64,000 nucleotides of DNA from Pseudomonas farris (GTDB lineage Bacteria > Pseudomonadota > Gammaproteobacteria > Pseudomonadales > Pseudomonadaceae). The position numbers and the translations under genes were made by a program. The stretch is taken from assembly GCF_019145235.1 (NCBI RefSeq), contig NZ_JAHSTV010000005.1, positions 1 to 64,000 on the forward strand. Reading direction: 5' to 3'. This document shows, in pieces, positions 50,950 to 60,454 of this stretch; the stretch's first letter is position 1, and the number at the start of each line of letters is the position of its first letter. The notes beneath the pieces are model-generated. The model was not told where the DNA came from. It saw only the letters and a program-made list of their open reading frames with translations, and made no database searches.

Positions 50950-51387
50950 TTAAACCTCGCAAGCCCTGCGCACCAACAGCCGATCACGCACCACGTCGTA
51001 ACCCCAGTGGTATACGTAGGTGTATGGCAGGAAAAACAGCAGCACGCCAATGTCCAGCAAGAACGCCTGCCACAGGCTGATCTTCAACCACCAGGCAATC
51101 AACGGCACGCCGAACGCGACCAGACCGCCTTCGAACAACAGCGCATGCACCACGCGGACCCACGCGTTACGCACAATGGCAAAGCGCTTGAGCAACCGGT
51201 CGAACAGGCCGTTGAAGACCACGTTCCAGGCCAGGGCAAGTGCTGCAATGGCCATGGTTACCGCGCCCATTTCCAGCATGGGTTTGTCCATGACCCAGGC
51301 CAATAGCGGGGTACAGATCAATATCGCCAGCAGTTCGAAACCGATGGCCTGGAAAATTCGTTCAGTGATGGATTTGTTGGCGTTCAT
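50950..51387 (-). CDS. PACE-family multidrug/biocide efflux transporter
   Basis: 145 residues from the ATG at 51387, with CAGGGAGTC upstream. Four hydrophobic helices arranged as two tandem bacterial-transmembrane-pair units: RIFQAIGFELLAILICTPLLAWVMD and ALAWNVVFNGLFDRL in the first, RVVHALLFEGGLVAFGVPLIAWWL and LFFLPYTYVYHWGYD in the second. The conserved Glu of helix 1 (GFELL) is present. PACE pumps export chlorhexidine, acriflavine or polyamines by proton exchange. A divergent LysR gene is the usual partner. Confidence 0.93.
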   Translation of the reverse strand: MNANKSITERIFQAIGFELLAILICTPLLAWVMDKPMLEMGAVTMAIAALALAWNVVFNGLFDRLLKRFAIVRNAWVRVVHALLFEGGLVAFGVPLIAWWLKISLWQAFLLDIGVLLFFLPYTYVYHWGYDVVRDRLLVRRACEV

Positions 51388-51476
51388 GGCCAGACTCCCT
51401 GAGTGACTACGGTTGCCATGATCTGTCATCACACCGATACTTCATAACCAATAACCATCGATCAAGGCGATAGTTC

Positions 51477-52331
51477 ATGGCTTCCCACGAAGTGTTGCTG
51501 GCGTTTGTCCAGGCGGCGACTCAAGGCTCATTTTCTGCTGCAGCGCGCAAGCTCGGTCGTAGTCAGTCGACCATCAGCGCCGCAGTGGCCAGCCTGGAAA
51601 TCGACCTGAACCTTGCCCTCTTCGACCGCAGCAGCCGCAAGCCGAGCCTGACCCCGGCCGGGCACGTTATGTTGCAGCGGGCCGAAGAGATTCTGGCCGC
51701 CACCAGCCGTCTGGAAATGACCGCCAGTCAACTGTCCCAAGGCGTCGAGCCGAAGCTGACCGTGGCGATTTCCGACACTTATCAGTCCGACCGTTTTGAA
51801 GCGGCGCTCAGTGCTTTTGAGCAGCGTTATCCAGATCTGGAACTTGAATGCCTGATCGCCGAATGCGATGACCTGGTGGCGCTGGTGCAACGCGGCCGAG
51901 CGCATGTCGCCTTCGCCGAGATGCAGGACAGCTACCCACCAGACCTGGTCAGTTCGACGGTGGACGAGCGCACGGAAATCGCCCTGTTCGTGTCCCACGC
52001 TCACCCGTTGGCGAAGCTGAAGGGAATCGATCAGGACGTGCTGCAACAGCACCGCGAGCTGCGTCTGGCGACGATCGTCAATCCGTATGAAAGCCGCGCG
52101 AAGGGACGCGTCTGGTCGGCGCCGAGTTACCTGATGCTGCTGGAAATGGCCCAGGGCGGGTTCGGCTGGGCGCCGTTGCCTCGGTGGCTGGTGGGGCGGT
52201 TTGGGGCAGGTTCGTTGGTGGAGCTGAAGGTGCGCGGCTGGCCGAAACCCGTATGCGTCGATGCGCTCTGGTCGCGGCTGCACCCACCGGGGCCGGCGGG
52301 CAGTTGGTTGCTTGGCAAGATGCTGGAATAG
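51477..52331 (+). CDS. LysR-family regulator divergent from the PACE pump
   Basis: 284 residues. HTH at 1-60: LLAFVQAATQGSFSAAARKLGRSQSTISAAVASLEIDLNLALFDR. The effector domain (LTVAISDTYQSDRFEAALSAFEQRYPDLELE onward) is complete. The 89-bp divergent gap makes it the probable activator of the pump gene, as is common for PACE genes. Confidence 0.92.
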   Translation: MASHEVLLAFVQAATQGSFSAAARKLGRSQSTISAAVASLEIDLNLALFDRSSRKPSLTPAGHVMLQRAEEILAATSRLEMTASQLSQGVEPKLTVAISDTYQSDRFEAALSAFEQRYPDLELECLIAECDDLVALVQRGRAHVAFAEMQDSYPPDLVSSTVDERTEIALFVSHAHPLAKLKGIDQDVLQQHRELRLATIVNPYESRAKGRVWSAPSYLMLLEMAQGGFGWAPLPRWLVGRFGAGSLVELKVRGWPKPVCVDALWSRLHPPGPAGSWLLGKMLE

Positions 52332-52341
52332 CGGTGCTGCC

Positions 52342-52439
52342 ATTCGCGAGCAAGCCCGCTCCCACATTTGATCGTCGGTGTACGCAGAATATGTATCCGA
52401 CACAAAACCACTGTGGGAGCGGGCTTGCTCGCGAAGAGG
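52342..52439. repeat. REP pair, outward type
   Basis: TTCGCGAGCAAGCCCGCTCC then GGAGCGGGCTTGCTCGCGAA around a spacer of about 50 bases. It lies between convergent LysR and ECF genes. Confidence 0.88.
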
Positions 52440-52465
52440 TCAGCCGCCGCGCCACACATCCATGA

Positions 52466-53701
52466 TCACTCCAACGCCTTGAGCCGCCCCTCGATAAACC
52501 GCCGCTCGGGCACTTGCTGTGTCAATTCCAGCGCCCGTTCATACGCCGCTCGCGCCTCATCCACCCTCCCCAACTGCCGGTAAAACTCTGCCCGCGCCGA
52601 GTGCGCCAAGTGGTAATCCAGCAACTCGCCCCGCGCCAGAATCCCTTCGATCAACGTCAACCCGGCCAACGGGCCATCTCGCTTGGCCAGCGCCGCTGCA
52701 CGGTTCAGTTCAATCACCGGTGACGGCACGGCCCGCAGCAGCACATCATACAAACCGACAATCTGCGGCCAGTCCGTTTCCGCCGCCGTGGGCGCTTCGG
52801 CATGCACCGCCGCAATCGCCGCTTGCAGGCAATAAGGCCCGAAACGCCGCGTCGTCAGCGCCTGCTCCACCAGTGCACAGCCTTCGGCAATCAGCTCGGC
52901 GTCCCACAACGAGCGATCCTGCTCGTCCAGCACAATCAGCTCGCCGTCGGGAGAAGTCCTGGCTGGGCGCCGGGATTCGTGCAACAGCATCAGCGCCAGC
53001 AGCCCCATCACTTCCGGTTCGGGCAGCAATTCCATCAACAACCGACCGAGACGAATCGCTTCACGCGTCAGGTCTTCGCGGGTCAATTCGTTGCCGATAG
53101 ATGCCGAGTAGCCTTCGTTGAACACCAGGTAAATCACCCGTAGCACACTGTCGAGACGCTCGGGCAGTTCCGTCAGGGTGGGCACCTGATAAGGGATTTT
53201 CGCGTCTCGAATCTTGGCCTTGGCCCGCACGATACGCTGGGCGATGGTGGCCGGTGCCGCGAGAAAGGCCCGGGCGATTTCTTCAGTGGTCAGGTCGCAG
53301 ACTTCACGCAGGGTCAGCGGCACTTGGGCGTCCGCCGCCAATGCCGGGTGACAACAGGTGAAAATCAGCCGCAAGCGATCGTCTTCCACATCTTCATCAC
53401 TCCAGTCAGCCTGCTCCAGCGCTTCCAGTTGAGCGATCAACATCGGCCGGGATGCGTTAAAACGCGCACGCCGACGTAACACATCGATGGCCTTGAAGCG
53501 CCCGGTAGACACCAGCCAGGTGCGCGGATTGTCCGGCACACCGTCACGCTGCCAGCGTTCGACCGCGACGAAGAACGCCTCGTGCAGCGCTTCTTCGGCG
53601 AGGTCGAAATCGCCGAGCAGACGGATCAGGGTCGCCAGAATCCGCCGCGAGTCTTCGCGGTAGACCTGCTCGACTCGCGCCCGTACCGACTCGCCAGGCA
53701 T
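52466..53701 (-). CDS. ECF sigma factor of the ECF42 type (DUF6596)
   Basis: 411-residue sigma-70-family factor. Region 2 is in the first 75 residues (RILATLIRLLGDFDLAEEALHEAFFVAVERW), region 4 at about 125-160 (PLTLREVCDLTTEEIARAFLAAPATIAQRIVRAKAKIRD). The C-terminal extension of about 240 residues begins VIYLVFNEGYSASIG and ends in TPR-like helices (RAEFYRQLGRVDEARAAYERALEL). ECF42 factors have no anti-sigma gene; the extension controls activity, and a DGPF/YciI gene sits beside them, as here. The ATG overlaps the preceding stop (TGATG). Last gene of the operon. Confidence 0.92.
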   Translation of the reverse strand: MPGESVRARVEQVYREDSRRILATLIRLLGDFDLAEEALHEAFFVAVERWQRDGVPDNPRTWLVSTGRFKAIDVLRRRARFNASRPMLIAQLEALEQADWSDEDVEDDRLRLIFTCCHPALAADAQVPLTLREVCDLTTEEIARAFLAAPATIAQRIVRAKAKIRDAKIPYQVPTLTELPERLDSVLRVIYLVFNEGYSASIGNELTREDLTREAIRLGRLLMELLPEPEVMGLLALMLLHESRRPARTSPDGELIVLDEQDRSLWDAELIAEGCALVEQALTTRRFGPYCLQAAIAAVHAEAPTAAETDWPQIVGLYDVLLRAVPSPVIELNRAAALAKRDGPLAGLTLIEGILARGELLDYHLAHSARAEFYRQLGRVDEARAAYERALELTQQVPERRFIEGRLKALE

Positions 53702-54192
53702 CAGTCCGGTATGCCTTCAGTCACCAGCGTCTCCAGCCGATCGAGGCTTTGCCCCCAACCGTCATGAAACCCCATGGCCTCGTGCGCCTGACGATCCTCT
53801 TCGCTCCAATGCATGGCGCGAGCGGTGTAGAGGGTTTTGCCGTTCCGGTCTTCGAGCGTCACTTCGGCGGTCATGAACGGCTTGCCGGAGGGAATCCAAC
53901 CGGGAAGGAAAGCGTCGGTGAACACCAGACGCTCCGGGGCGACGATCTCCAGAAACACGCCCATGGTCGGGTACTCGGAGCCATCCGGCGCCCGCATCAG
54001 GGTGCGAAACTGACCGCCCACCCACAGGTCCATTTCGCACTCGGGCGTGGTCATGCCGTGAGGCCCCCACCATTGGGCGAGCAACGCGGGCTCGGTCCAG
54101 GCGCGGAAGATTTTGCTGCGCGGCGCATCGATCAGGCGGCTGATGGACAGCTCGAATTTGGCCGGCTTTCGCTGGACGGATTGCGGACTCAT
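53701..54192 (-). CDS. SRPBCC/AHSA1-domain protein
   Basis: 163 residues with an activator-of-Hsp90-ATPase-like (AHSA1) hydrophobic-pocket fold: FELSISRLIDAPRSKIFRAWTEPALLAQWWGPHGMTTPECEMDLWVGGQFRTLMRAPDG, closing with a long C-terminal helix GFHDGWGQSLDRLETLV. Probably binds a small hydrophobic ligand. It lies in the ECF operon, 26 bp after the YciI-like gene, and is coupled to the sigma gene. Confidence 0.9.
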   Translation of the reverse strand: MSPQSVQRKPAKFELSISRLIDAPRSKIFRAWTEPALLAQWWGPHGMTTPECEMDLWVGGQFRTLMRAPDGSEYPTMGVFLEIVAPERLVFTDAFLPGWIPSGKPFMTAEVTLEDRNGKTLYTARAMHWSEEDRQAHEAMGFHDGWGQSLDRLETLVTEGIPD

Positions 54193-54218
54193 GAAAGAAC
54201 TCCTGTTGTGATTGTTAT

Positions 54219-54563
54219 TCAGGGATTCAACTGGCGAACGGGCCGCACCTCAACACAGCCGACCCGGGCCGCCGGGATGTTGCCGGCGACCTGGATGGCT
54301 TCATTGAGGTCCTTGGCATCGATCAGGTAGAAGCCGGCCAACTGCTCCTTGGTTTCAGCGAACGGGCCATCGGTGACCGCCATTTTGCCGTTGCGCATGC
54401 GCACGGTGGTCGCAGTCTGCACCGACTCCAGCGCTTCGGCGGCGATCATCCGGCCGCTGCCCTGGATCGACTCGGCGTAAGCCATGCACTCGGCGTCATT
54501 GGGGCTTTCGGGCAGCGAGTGCAACTCGTGCTCGTTACTGTAGACCAGGCATAAATACTTCAT
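54219..54563 (-). CDS. YciI-family (DGPF-domain) protein
   Basis: 114 residues from the ATG at 54563 (MKYLCLVYSNEHELHSLPES). The namesake motif is seen as VTDGPFAETKEQLAGFYLIDAKDLNEAIQVA. DGPF proteins are the standard neighbours and usual targets of ECF42 sigma factors; their chemistry is unknown. Confidence 0.92.
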   Translation of the reverse strand: MKYLCLVYSNEHELHSLPESPNDAECMAYAESIQGSGRMIAAEALESVQTATTVRMRNGKMAVTDGPFAETKEQLAGFYLIDAKDLNEAIQVAGNIPAARVGCVEVRPVRQLNP

Positions 54564-54692
54564 GGGGACTCTCCATTCTTTGGGGCTCTCCATCTCTTGG
54601 AGCTCTGCCCTGATCGAACTGATCAACTATGGCTGCAGATGGGTGCTTTGGCGTTGCTTTCCGATAAACAGCCTGACGAATCAGACCGACCA

Positions 54693-55118
54693 TCAGGGTT
54701 CCAGATTGAACATCGCCGCGCCGCTCGTCATGTCGAACGGTGCCGACCAGTGTTCGTGGACGATCTGCCATAGGCCCGCTTCCTGGCGGTAACACGCGGT
54801 GACACGCATCCAGCAGGCCTGGGTTTCACCCTTTTCATTGGTGCCGCCGCAATGCGCCAGCCAGTGAGCGAAAGCGATCTCCTGCGACGGCACGATGTCG
54901 ATCTCGTGGAACTCGAAAATGTGCGGGCCGGGGCACATCTCCATGCATTCCTGCCAATGCGCACGGTAGGCCGCCTTGCCCTTGAATTGCAGCGCTTTGA
55001 CGGCATCGAAGGAGACGATGTCGTCGGCGTACAGGGCCATGACCTTTTCCACGTCCTTGGCGATGACCGCCTGGCGATAGTTCTCGATCAGGTTATGGAT
55101 TTGTGTCTGAGCATTCAT
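54693..55118 (-). CDS. SnoaL/NTF2-like protein
   Basis: 141 residues from the ATG at 55118 (MNAQTQIHNLIENYRQAVIAKD), with a GGAGAACC site before it. The cone-shaped NTF2 fold is suggested by VMALYADDIVSFDAV, YRAHWQECMEM and RVTACYRQEAGLWQIVHEHWSAPFD. Such proteins are small isomerase- or hydrolase-like enzymes or ligand binders. It is the first gene of the apparent ECF42 operon, 129 bp before the YciI gene, so its promoter is where an ECF42-type site should be sought. Confidence 0.88.
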   Translation of the reverse strand: MNAQTQIHNLIENYRQAVIAKDVEKVMALYADDIVSFDAVKALQFKGKAAYRAHWQECMEMCPGPHIFEFHEIDIVPSQEIAFAHWLAHCGGTNEKGETQACWMRVTACYRQEAGLWQIVHEHWSAPFDMTSGAAMFNLEP

Positions 55119-55258
55119 GATGGTTCTCCGTGTTTTTTTGTTGAAGACACCCTTAGTCGTCTGGCGAAAAGCCAAATCGACAACCGAAATAAAAATAATC
55201 CATGGGTGCAAATTCGCTAGAATCCGAGGCTCATTTCCGTTGGAAAAAGGACACTCCA

Positions 55259-55744
55259 GTGACTGCCCGACTCGTGCCTTACGAAAGCCTGAACGCTCTG
55301 CAGCGCCAACAGGTCGAGGCGATCGAAATCCACGCCGAACAAATCAGATTCTCCGGCGACATTCATGGTGCGTTGCACACCTTGCTGTCCAAGCCTGGCC
55401 CTGGCGTCAAAGGCTTTGCCCTACTGGTGGAGGATGTTCCGGTGACCTTCCTGCTGCTCAAGCGCCCGCCGGTGCTGCCGGCCTGGGCCGATGAACACAG
55501 CGCCACTCTGCACGCCCTGCAAGTCGATCGCCGCGCACAGGGCAAAGGCTATGGCAAAGCCTGCCTGCAAGCCCTGCCCGAGGTTGCGCGCCAGGCCTGG
55601 CCGGAAATCAAAGGGCTGGAGTTGTCGGTGGATGCGGACAATGAGTCGGCCATCGCGCTGTATGCCAAATATGGCTTTGTCGACAGCGGCGAAGCGTACA
55701 AAGGCCGGATCGGTTACGAGCGGCGGATGGGGCTGGTTTTCTGA
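55259..55744 (+). CDS. GNAT-family N-acetyltransferase
   Basis: 161 residues from a GTG at 55259; AAGGACACTCCA gives an ideal ribosome binding site, so this start is preferred to an ATG 57 bases upstream. The acetyl-CoA loop is clear: LHALQVDRRAQGKGYGKACLQALPEVARQAW, then LSVDADNESAIALYAKYGFVDSGE, both GNAT hallmarks. Acceptor unknown. Followed after 18 bp by the PPOX gene, likely one operon. Confidence 0.92.
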   Translation: MTARLVPYESLNALQRQQVEAIEIHAEQIRFSGDIHGALHTLLSKPGPGVKGFALLVEDVPVTFLLLKRPPVLPAWADEHSATLHALQVDRRAQGKGYGKACLQALPEVARQAWPEIKGLELSVDADNESAIALYAKYGFVDSGEAYKGRIGYERRMGLVF

Positions 55745-55762
55745 TTCGTAGAGGGATGAACG

Positions 55763-56368
55763 ATGTTGAATTCAATCGAAGCGCTGGAAGCGATCTACGG
55801 CCTGCCCCATGACCGCGCCGTGCGCAAGCAGATCCCGTTTCTGAACGAGGACTATCAGGCGATGGTCCGCGCCTCGCCACTGGTGATTATCAGCTCGGTC
55901 GGCCCCGACGGCATGGACGGCTCGCCGCGTGGCGATACGCCGGGTTTCGTGCGGATTGTCGATGAACGCACGCTGGCGATTCCGGATCGACCGGGCAACA
56001 ACCGCATCGACACGCTGCGCAATGTCGTGCTCGATTCGCGAGTATCGCTGCTGTTCATCATTCCAGGGATAGGCGAGACATTGCGGGTCAATGGCACGGC
56101 GCAGATCAGCGCTGATCCCGGGTTGCTGGAGAGTTTTGCAGTCAACGGCAAACCGGCGCGCACGGTGATGCTGGTGACGGTGGAAGCGGCGTATTTCCAC
56201 TGTTCGAAAGCGATTGTGCGTTCGGATTTGTGGAACCCGCAGAAACACCTCGAACGCTCTGCCCTGCCGACCGCCGGGGCGTTTCATAAGCGCCTGAACG
56301 ATGGACAGTTCGATGCCGAGGCGTATGACCGGGAAGCACCGGTGAGAGTGCGCGATAGCCTCTACTGA
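55763..56368 (+). CDS. FMN-dependent PPOX-type flavoprotein (pyridoxamine 5'-phosphate oxidase fold)
   Basis: 201 residues. Split-barrel FMN-binding fold: FIIISSVGPDGMDGSPRGDTPGF-like strand (about residues 38-60), LAIPDRPGNNRIDTLRNVVLDSRVSLLFIIPGIGETLRVNGTAQIS (about 70-115) and later VTVEAAYFHCSKAIVRSDLW. This form matches the MSMEG_1061-type PPOX subfamily. Substrate unknown. Ends before a REP doublet and a terminator. Confidence 0.9.
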   Translation: MLNSIEALEAIYGLPHDRAVRKQIPFLNEDYQAMVRASPLVIISSVGPDGMDGSPRGDTPGFVRIVDERTLAIPDRPGNNRIDTLRNVVLDSRVSLLFIIPGIGETLRVNGTAQISADPGLLESFAVNGKPARTVMLVTVEAAYFHCSKAIVRSDLWNPQKHLERSALPTAGAFHKRLNDGQFDAEAYDREAPVRVRDSLY

Positions 56369-56387
56369 TCACCTGACACCACCATTC

Positions 56388-56481
56388 AATGTGGGAGCGG
56401 GCTTGCTCGCGAAAGGGCCATTACATTCAACATCAATGTTGGATGACAGACCGCCTTCGCGAGCAAGCCCGCTCCCACATT
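56388..56481. repeat. REP doublet (REPIN)
   Basis: Inverted AATGTGGGAGCGGGCTTGCT elements with a spacer containing CATCAATGTTGGATG; directly upstream of a terminator. Confidence 0.9.
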
Positions 56482-56490
56482 GGATCTGCG

Positions 56491-56531
56491 AACCGCCACA
56501 ACCCTTTGAGCACGGGCTCTGGCGGTTTTTT
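56491..56531 (+). terminator. terminator of the GNAT-PPOX operon
   Basis: AACCGCCA ... TGGCGGTTTTTT: 7-bp outer stem plus inner pairing around AGCACGGGCTCT and a T6 tail. Confidence 0.8.
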
Positions 56532-56647
56532 ATGGTCACTGGAATTTCATTAAAACCCTGCTGTACTCAGGCAAGGTTCTGGAGATGGTTCTGTAGTCCA
56601 TCTGCTGGATGCACAACGACAGTGTTATCTCGACAGGGAAATTCGCT

Positions 56648-57346
56648 ATGTCTTTGTTCAAACGCTCGGCTACAGAATTGGTGGGGACGTTCTGGTTGGT
56701 GTTAGGGGGGTGCGGCAGTGCGGTCCTGGCGGCGGCGTTTCCAGAGGTGGGGATCGGTTTGCTGGGGGTGTCCCTGGCATTCGGTTTGACCGTGCTGACG
56801 ATGGCCTTCGCTATTGGCCACATTTCGGGCTGTCATCTCAACCCTGCGGTTTCGGTCGGGCTGGTGGTCGGCGGACGATTCCCCGCCAAAGAACTGCCCG
56901 CCTACATCATCGCCCAAGTGATTGGCGGGATCATCGCAGCGGCTCTGCTGTACTTCATCGCCAGCGGCAAACCTGGCTTCGAACTGGCCAGCGGCCTTGC
57001 ATCCAATGGCTACGGCGAACACTCGCCCGGCGGCTACTCGATGGCGGCGGGCTTTGTCAGTGAACTGGTGATGACCGCCATGTTCATCCTGATCATTCTC
57101 GGCTCCACCGACAAACGCGCCCCGGCCGGACTGGCGCCCATCGCCATCGGCCTGGCGCTGACCCTGATCCACCTGATTTCGATTCCGGTCACCAACACCT
57201 CGGTCAACCCGGCTCGCAGTACGGGTCCGGCGTTGATTGTCGGCGGTTGGGCAATTCAACAACTGTGGCTGTTCTGGCTGGCGCCGATTCTGGGTGCCGT
57301 CATCGGCGGCGTGACCTATCGCTGGCTGGGTAAAGAGGACAGCTAA
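56648..57346 (+). CDS. aqpZ: aquaporin Z
   Basis: 232-residue water channel. Both NPA boxes are present: [17 protein letters not shown] (about residue 66) and [19 protein letters not shown] (about residue 185), with six hydrophobic helices. The His and Arg of the narrow selectivity filter (aromatic/Arg type) are consistent with AqpZ rather than a glycerol facilitator. Start is the ATG at 56648 ([18 protein letters not shown]). Convergent with the DUF482 gene, 20 bp apart. Confidence 0.95.
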   Translation: MSLFKRSATELVGTFWLVLGGCGSAVLAAAFPEVGIGLLGVSLAFGLTVLTMAFAIGHISGCHLNPAVSVGLVVGGRFPAKELPAYIIAQVIGGIIAAALLYFIASGKPGFELASGLASNGYGEHSPGGYSMAAGFVSELVMTAMFILIILGSTDKRAPAGLAPIAIGLALTLIHLISIPVTNTSVNPARSTGPALIVGGWAIQQLWLFWLAPILGAVIGGVTYRWLGKEDS

Positions 57347-57366
57347 CAAGGGACATAACGCGAAGA

Positions 57367-58509
57367 TCAGCCTTGTCGGTAGGGCAAGGCTGTCTTCGCT
57401 TCTTCTGCATACCCCATGACCCCGACCCGCTCACGCTCAAGGAAATCTTTCACCGCCGACTTCAAGCCCGGGTGGCGCAGGTAATGCCAGGAATGGGTGA
57501 TCACCGGCTCAAAGCCACGAATCAACTTGTGCTCGCCCTGAGCGCCAGCGTCGAAACGTTGAAAGCCGTTGGCAATCGCGTAATCCATGCCTTGATAGAA
57601 ACAGGTCTCGAAATGCAGGCGATCGAACTCCGCCAGGCAGCCCCAGTAACGACCATAAAAACTGTCGCCACCGACCAGACTGAAGGCCATGGCCACCGGT
57701 CGAGAGCCTTGTTTAGCCAAAACCACACGAATCGATTCCGGCATGCGCTCGGCCAACAGACTGAAAAACTCGCGCGTCAGGTACGGCGCTTGCCGACGCA
57801 CCGCGTAGGTATTGGCGTAGCAGGCATACACAAAGTCCCACTGCGCCTGATCCAGTTGTCGTCCTTCCAGCCATTCGAAGTCGATGCCCTGCCCCGCCAC
57901 TTGCTCACGCTCCTTGCGCATTTGCTTGCGCTTGCGCGAACTGAGGGCGTCGAGGAAGTCCTGAAAATCCCGATAACCGCGATTCTGCCAGTGGTACTGA
58001 CAGCCAATGCGCTGCAACCAGCCAGGCTGTTCGGCCAATGCCGCGTCGGTGAATGGATCGGTGAAGTTGATATGGGCGCTGGAGAGTCCTTCGATTTCCA
58101 GATAACCCGGCAGGCTCTGCAGGAGCTCGAAACCGTCCTCGATCGTCGCCGCCAGCAATCGCGGCCCGCTGACCGGGCTGAAGGGCACCGCCGTCAACAA
58201 CTTGGGGTAGTAGTCGATGCCGGCACGCTCGCAGGCTTCGGCCCAGGCATGATCGAACACGTACTCGCCGTAGGAATGCCATTTGCGGTAACTGGGCAGC
58301 GCGGCGATCAGGCGATCGCCTTCAACATGCAGCAGATGCTCGGGCTGCCAGCCGGAATGCGGGCCGAGGCTGCCGCTGTCTTCCAGCGCGCTCAGAAAGG
58401 CATGACGCAGAAACGGCTGAGTTTCCGGCACCAGCGCGTCCCAGGTGTGCGGCGCGATTTCGGACAGACTTTCCAGACGTTGCAGCGGCATTAGCATCCC
58501 AACCATCAT
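57367..58509 (-). CDS. DUF482 (GNAT-fold, peptidogalycan-biosynthesis-like) protein
   Basis: 380 residues at most. Three further in-frame ATGs lie in the first seven codons, so the true start is uncertain by a few residues. Characteristic features: QPFLRHAFLSALEDSGSLGPHSGWQPEHLL near the N-terminus, YGEYVFDHAWAEACERAGIDYYPKLLTAVPFSPVSGPRLL, and RYWGCLAEFDRLHFETCFYQGMDYAIANGFQRFDAGAQGEHKLIRGF. The fold is a double GNAT-like one, as in FemX-type enzymes. Function unknown. Confidence 0.9.
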   Translation of the reverse strand: MMVGMLMPLQRLESLSEIAPHTWDALVPETQPFLRHAFLSALEDSGSLGPHSGWQPEHLLHVEGDRLIAALPSYRKWHSYGEYVFDHAWAEACERAGIDYYPKLLTAVPFSPVSGPRLLAATIEDGFELLQSLPGYLEIEGLSSAHINFTDPFTDAALAEQPGWLQRIGCQYHWQNRGYRDFQDFLDALSSRKRKQMRKEREQVAGQGIDFEWLEGRQLDQAQWDFVYACYANTYAVRRQAPYLTREFFSLLAERMPESIRVVLAKQGSRPVAMAFSLVGGDSFYGRYWGCLAEFDRLHFETCFYQGMDYAIANGFQRFDAGAQGEHKLIRGFEPVITHSWHYLRHPGLKSAVKDFLERERVGVMGYAEEAKTALPYRQG

Positions 58510-58556
58510 TTTCTACAGATGGGACGAGTATCGCTTATCTGATTGCCTAACCCGAA

Positions 58557-58584
58557 ACAAAAAAAACCCCGCCAAGGCGGGGTT
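58557..58584 (-). terminator. terminator of the porin gene
   Basis: AACCCCGCC-AA-GGCGGGGTT, a 9-bp stem; the minus-strand product ends in a run of T. Confidence 0.88.
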
Positions 58585-58640
58585 AAAACGAGAGGAGCAT
58601 TAACGGATGAAGAAAGAGCTCGTACAGCGTTTACTGCAAT

Positions 58641-59984
58641 TTAGAACACGTATTGAGCGCGGACCACGAAGCCGTCACCGCTGTCATCACCGGTACGACG
58701 TGCCGGGGTAGTACCGCTGGCAGCCGTGGCATTGGTCACGTTGTCCGTCTTGGCCTTGAGGTAGGCGCCAGTGATTTTCACGGCTTCGTTGGCGTACCAG
58801 TTGACGCCCAGGGTGTGCACTTGGGCTTCGGCATCGCCGACATCGCGGGTCAGACTGGCGGTGGTGATGTTGTCGTCTTCGACGGTCAGGCTGTCGTAAC
58901 GATAGAACAGCTCCCAGGCGCCGATGGACTTGTTGGCTGGCTTGATCGCGTCGAACTTGCCGACTTTATAGCCACGGGCTTCGCCGGTGAGGGTGTAGGC
59001 ACCCTGAACGTAGAAACCGTGCCCCTTGATGTCTTCAAGGTTGCTGGCATCGGCCTTGGTTTTGCGGGCGATGTATTCACCCTGGATCGAGGCCGGGCCC
59101 ATGGCGAATGCGGCTTCCAGGCCGTAAGCGTCGTCACGGTCATAGGAGCCGGCAGCCGAAGAGGAACTGCCGCCCAGCACCGGACGGTTGCCGTTGGTGC
59201 CAGCATCGTTGCCGCCGAGGGTTTCCACGCCACGCATGCCCATGCGGGTGCGATAACGCGAATCGAAGGCCGTGTCGGAGACATCACGGGACGCCACGTT
59301 CACACCAAAGTGCAGCACGCTGCCGGCGTCATGCATCGGCGCGAATACAAAGCGGCCGTTGACCTGTTTGACGCTGTTGCCATCAGTATCGTCGGTGTCT
59401 TTGCTGAACACGCCGGCGGAAGCGTAGAACGAATCAGCGAAGGTGCTGGAGGCTTGCAGGCCCAGACCATTCTGGTGGCTGTTGGCCCAATCGACCATGT
59501 CGTACGCCATGTTGCGTTCTGGAGCGGTGACCCACTTGGAGCTGGTGGCTTTTTCCAGGCCGAAGTCCGGGTCGAAACGACCGACTTTGATCGAGACCGG
59601 TTTGAAGCCGTTGTAGGCCAACGACGCTTCGTCGAAGTAACCGTTGTCGGAATCACCGCTGTTGTGGGAGAAGTCGTAGTTGATGGTGTAAGCCCAATCC
59701 GTGTACAGCACACCAGACAGCTCCAGGAACCCACGACGGATGTAGGCCGCGTCAGCAGTATCGCCGTTTCTGGTGTAGACGCCATCGAACTGGCTGTAGT
59801 CAGCCTGCAAGCGACCGCCGAGTTTGAAGCTGAATTCTTTATCGGTAGTGGCGACTTCGAGGCCGCCCTTGGTTTTGACTACGATATCGGCGCCGTCAGT
59901 GGTGACGGTGCCAGCGAAAGCCTGGGCGGTTACTGCCATGGCCAGTGCGCTGGCGGCAAAACCGGCGAAGTGCTTACGGATCAT
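58641..59984 (-). CDS. OprP/OprO-type outer-membrane porin
   Basis: 447 residues with signal peptide [24 protein letters not shown]. The beta-barrel signature of phosphate/polyphosphate-selective porins is visible: [64 protein letters not shown] and the terminal aromatic FVVRAQYVF. Ligand specificity (phosphate, diphosphate or another anion) cannot be read off. Whether it is in a Pho regulon is not shown; no clear Pho box was seen in the 230 bases upstream. Confidence 0.9.
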   Translation of the reverse strand: MIRKHFAGFAASALAMAVTAQAFAGTVTTDGADIVVKTKGGLEVATTDKEFSFKLGGRLQADYSQFDGVYTRNGDTADAAYIRRGFLELSGVLYTDWAYTINYDFSHNSGDSDNGYFDEASLAYNGFKPVSIKVGRFDPDFGLEKATSSKWVTAPERNMAYDMVDWANSHQNGLGLQASSTFADSFYASAGVFSKDTDDTDGNSVKQVNGRFVFAPMHDAGSVLHFGVNVASRDVSDTAFDSRYRTRMGMRGVETLGGNDAGTNGNRPVLGGSSSSAAGSYDRDDAYGLEAAFAMGPASIQGEYIARKTKADASNLEDIKGHGFYVQGAYTLTGEARGYKVGKFDAIKPANKSIGAWELFYRYDSLTVEDDNITTASLTRDVGDAEAQVHTLGVNWYANEAVKITGAYLKAKTDNVTNATAASGTTPARRTGDDSGDGFVVRAQYVF

Positions 59985-60217
59985 CGAAGAGTTCCCCTAA
60001 TTGGTGGTCTGTAGCTTGGAAACACGCGGGTCTGGCCCACTTGTGTTGGGAGGGAATCTTGGAGGCGGGGTATTTCAGCCGGGTTGCTGATAGATAAAGA
60101 TTTTATGACAGGGGAACTTTTTTACTTCGAATTGAAATAACGAAAATGCAGCGTCAAGGGATGAGCTGCAAGCCGCAAGCTAGAGCGGCTGAAGGGGTAT
60201 GTTACGGGCGGGAAAAT
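59985..60217. other. intergenic region upstream of the porin gene
   Basis: About 230 bases with no gene. It should hold the porin promoter (minus strand). A short imperfect repeat AGCTGCAAGCCGCAAGCT lies at about 60162-60180. Confidence 0.4.
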
Positions 60218-60454
60218 CTACGGTTTGTTCTTCAGATGCTCATTGGCAAGCCGTTCAGCCAGCGCATCCAGATCAGCTACAGGCGGCGCGGGCATCACCT
60301 TCAGGGTGGCCTGCATCAACCGCATCTGCCGAATGAACCGTCGGCAATTAGGGCAGAACATCAAATGATGCCGCACCATCAGTCGCTCTCGAAAACTCAA
60401 CTGGCCATCGAGATAATCACTGGAGCGCGCCACTTGTTCTTTGCAGGTCAACAT
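60218..60454 (-). CDS. anti-sigma factor, zinc-finger (zf-HC2) type
   Basis: 78-residue protein with the zinc-binding anti-sigma motif: Cys4 and HHLMFCPNC (His-x3-Cys-x2-Cys). A typical short cytoplasmic ZAS protein without a membrane segment. Its start overlaps the sigma-factor stop by 7 bp, so both are made together. It should hold the ECF factor inactive until a redox or metal signal releases it. Confidence 0.9.
   Translation of the reverse strand: MLTCKEQVARSSDYLDGQLSFRERLMVRHHLMFCPNCRRFIRQMRLMQATLKVMPAPPVADLDALAERLANEHLKNKP

Noticed and set aside
58653..60014. 453-codon open frame opposite the porin gene
   Set aside because: Shadow of the OprP/O-type gene on the other strand, which has signal peptide, barrel strands and terminator.
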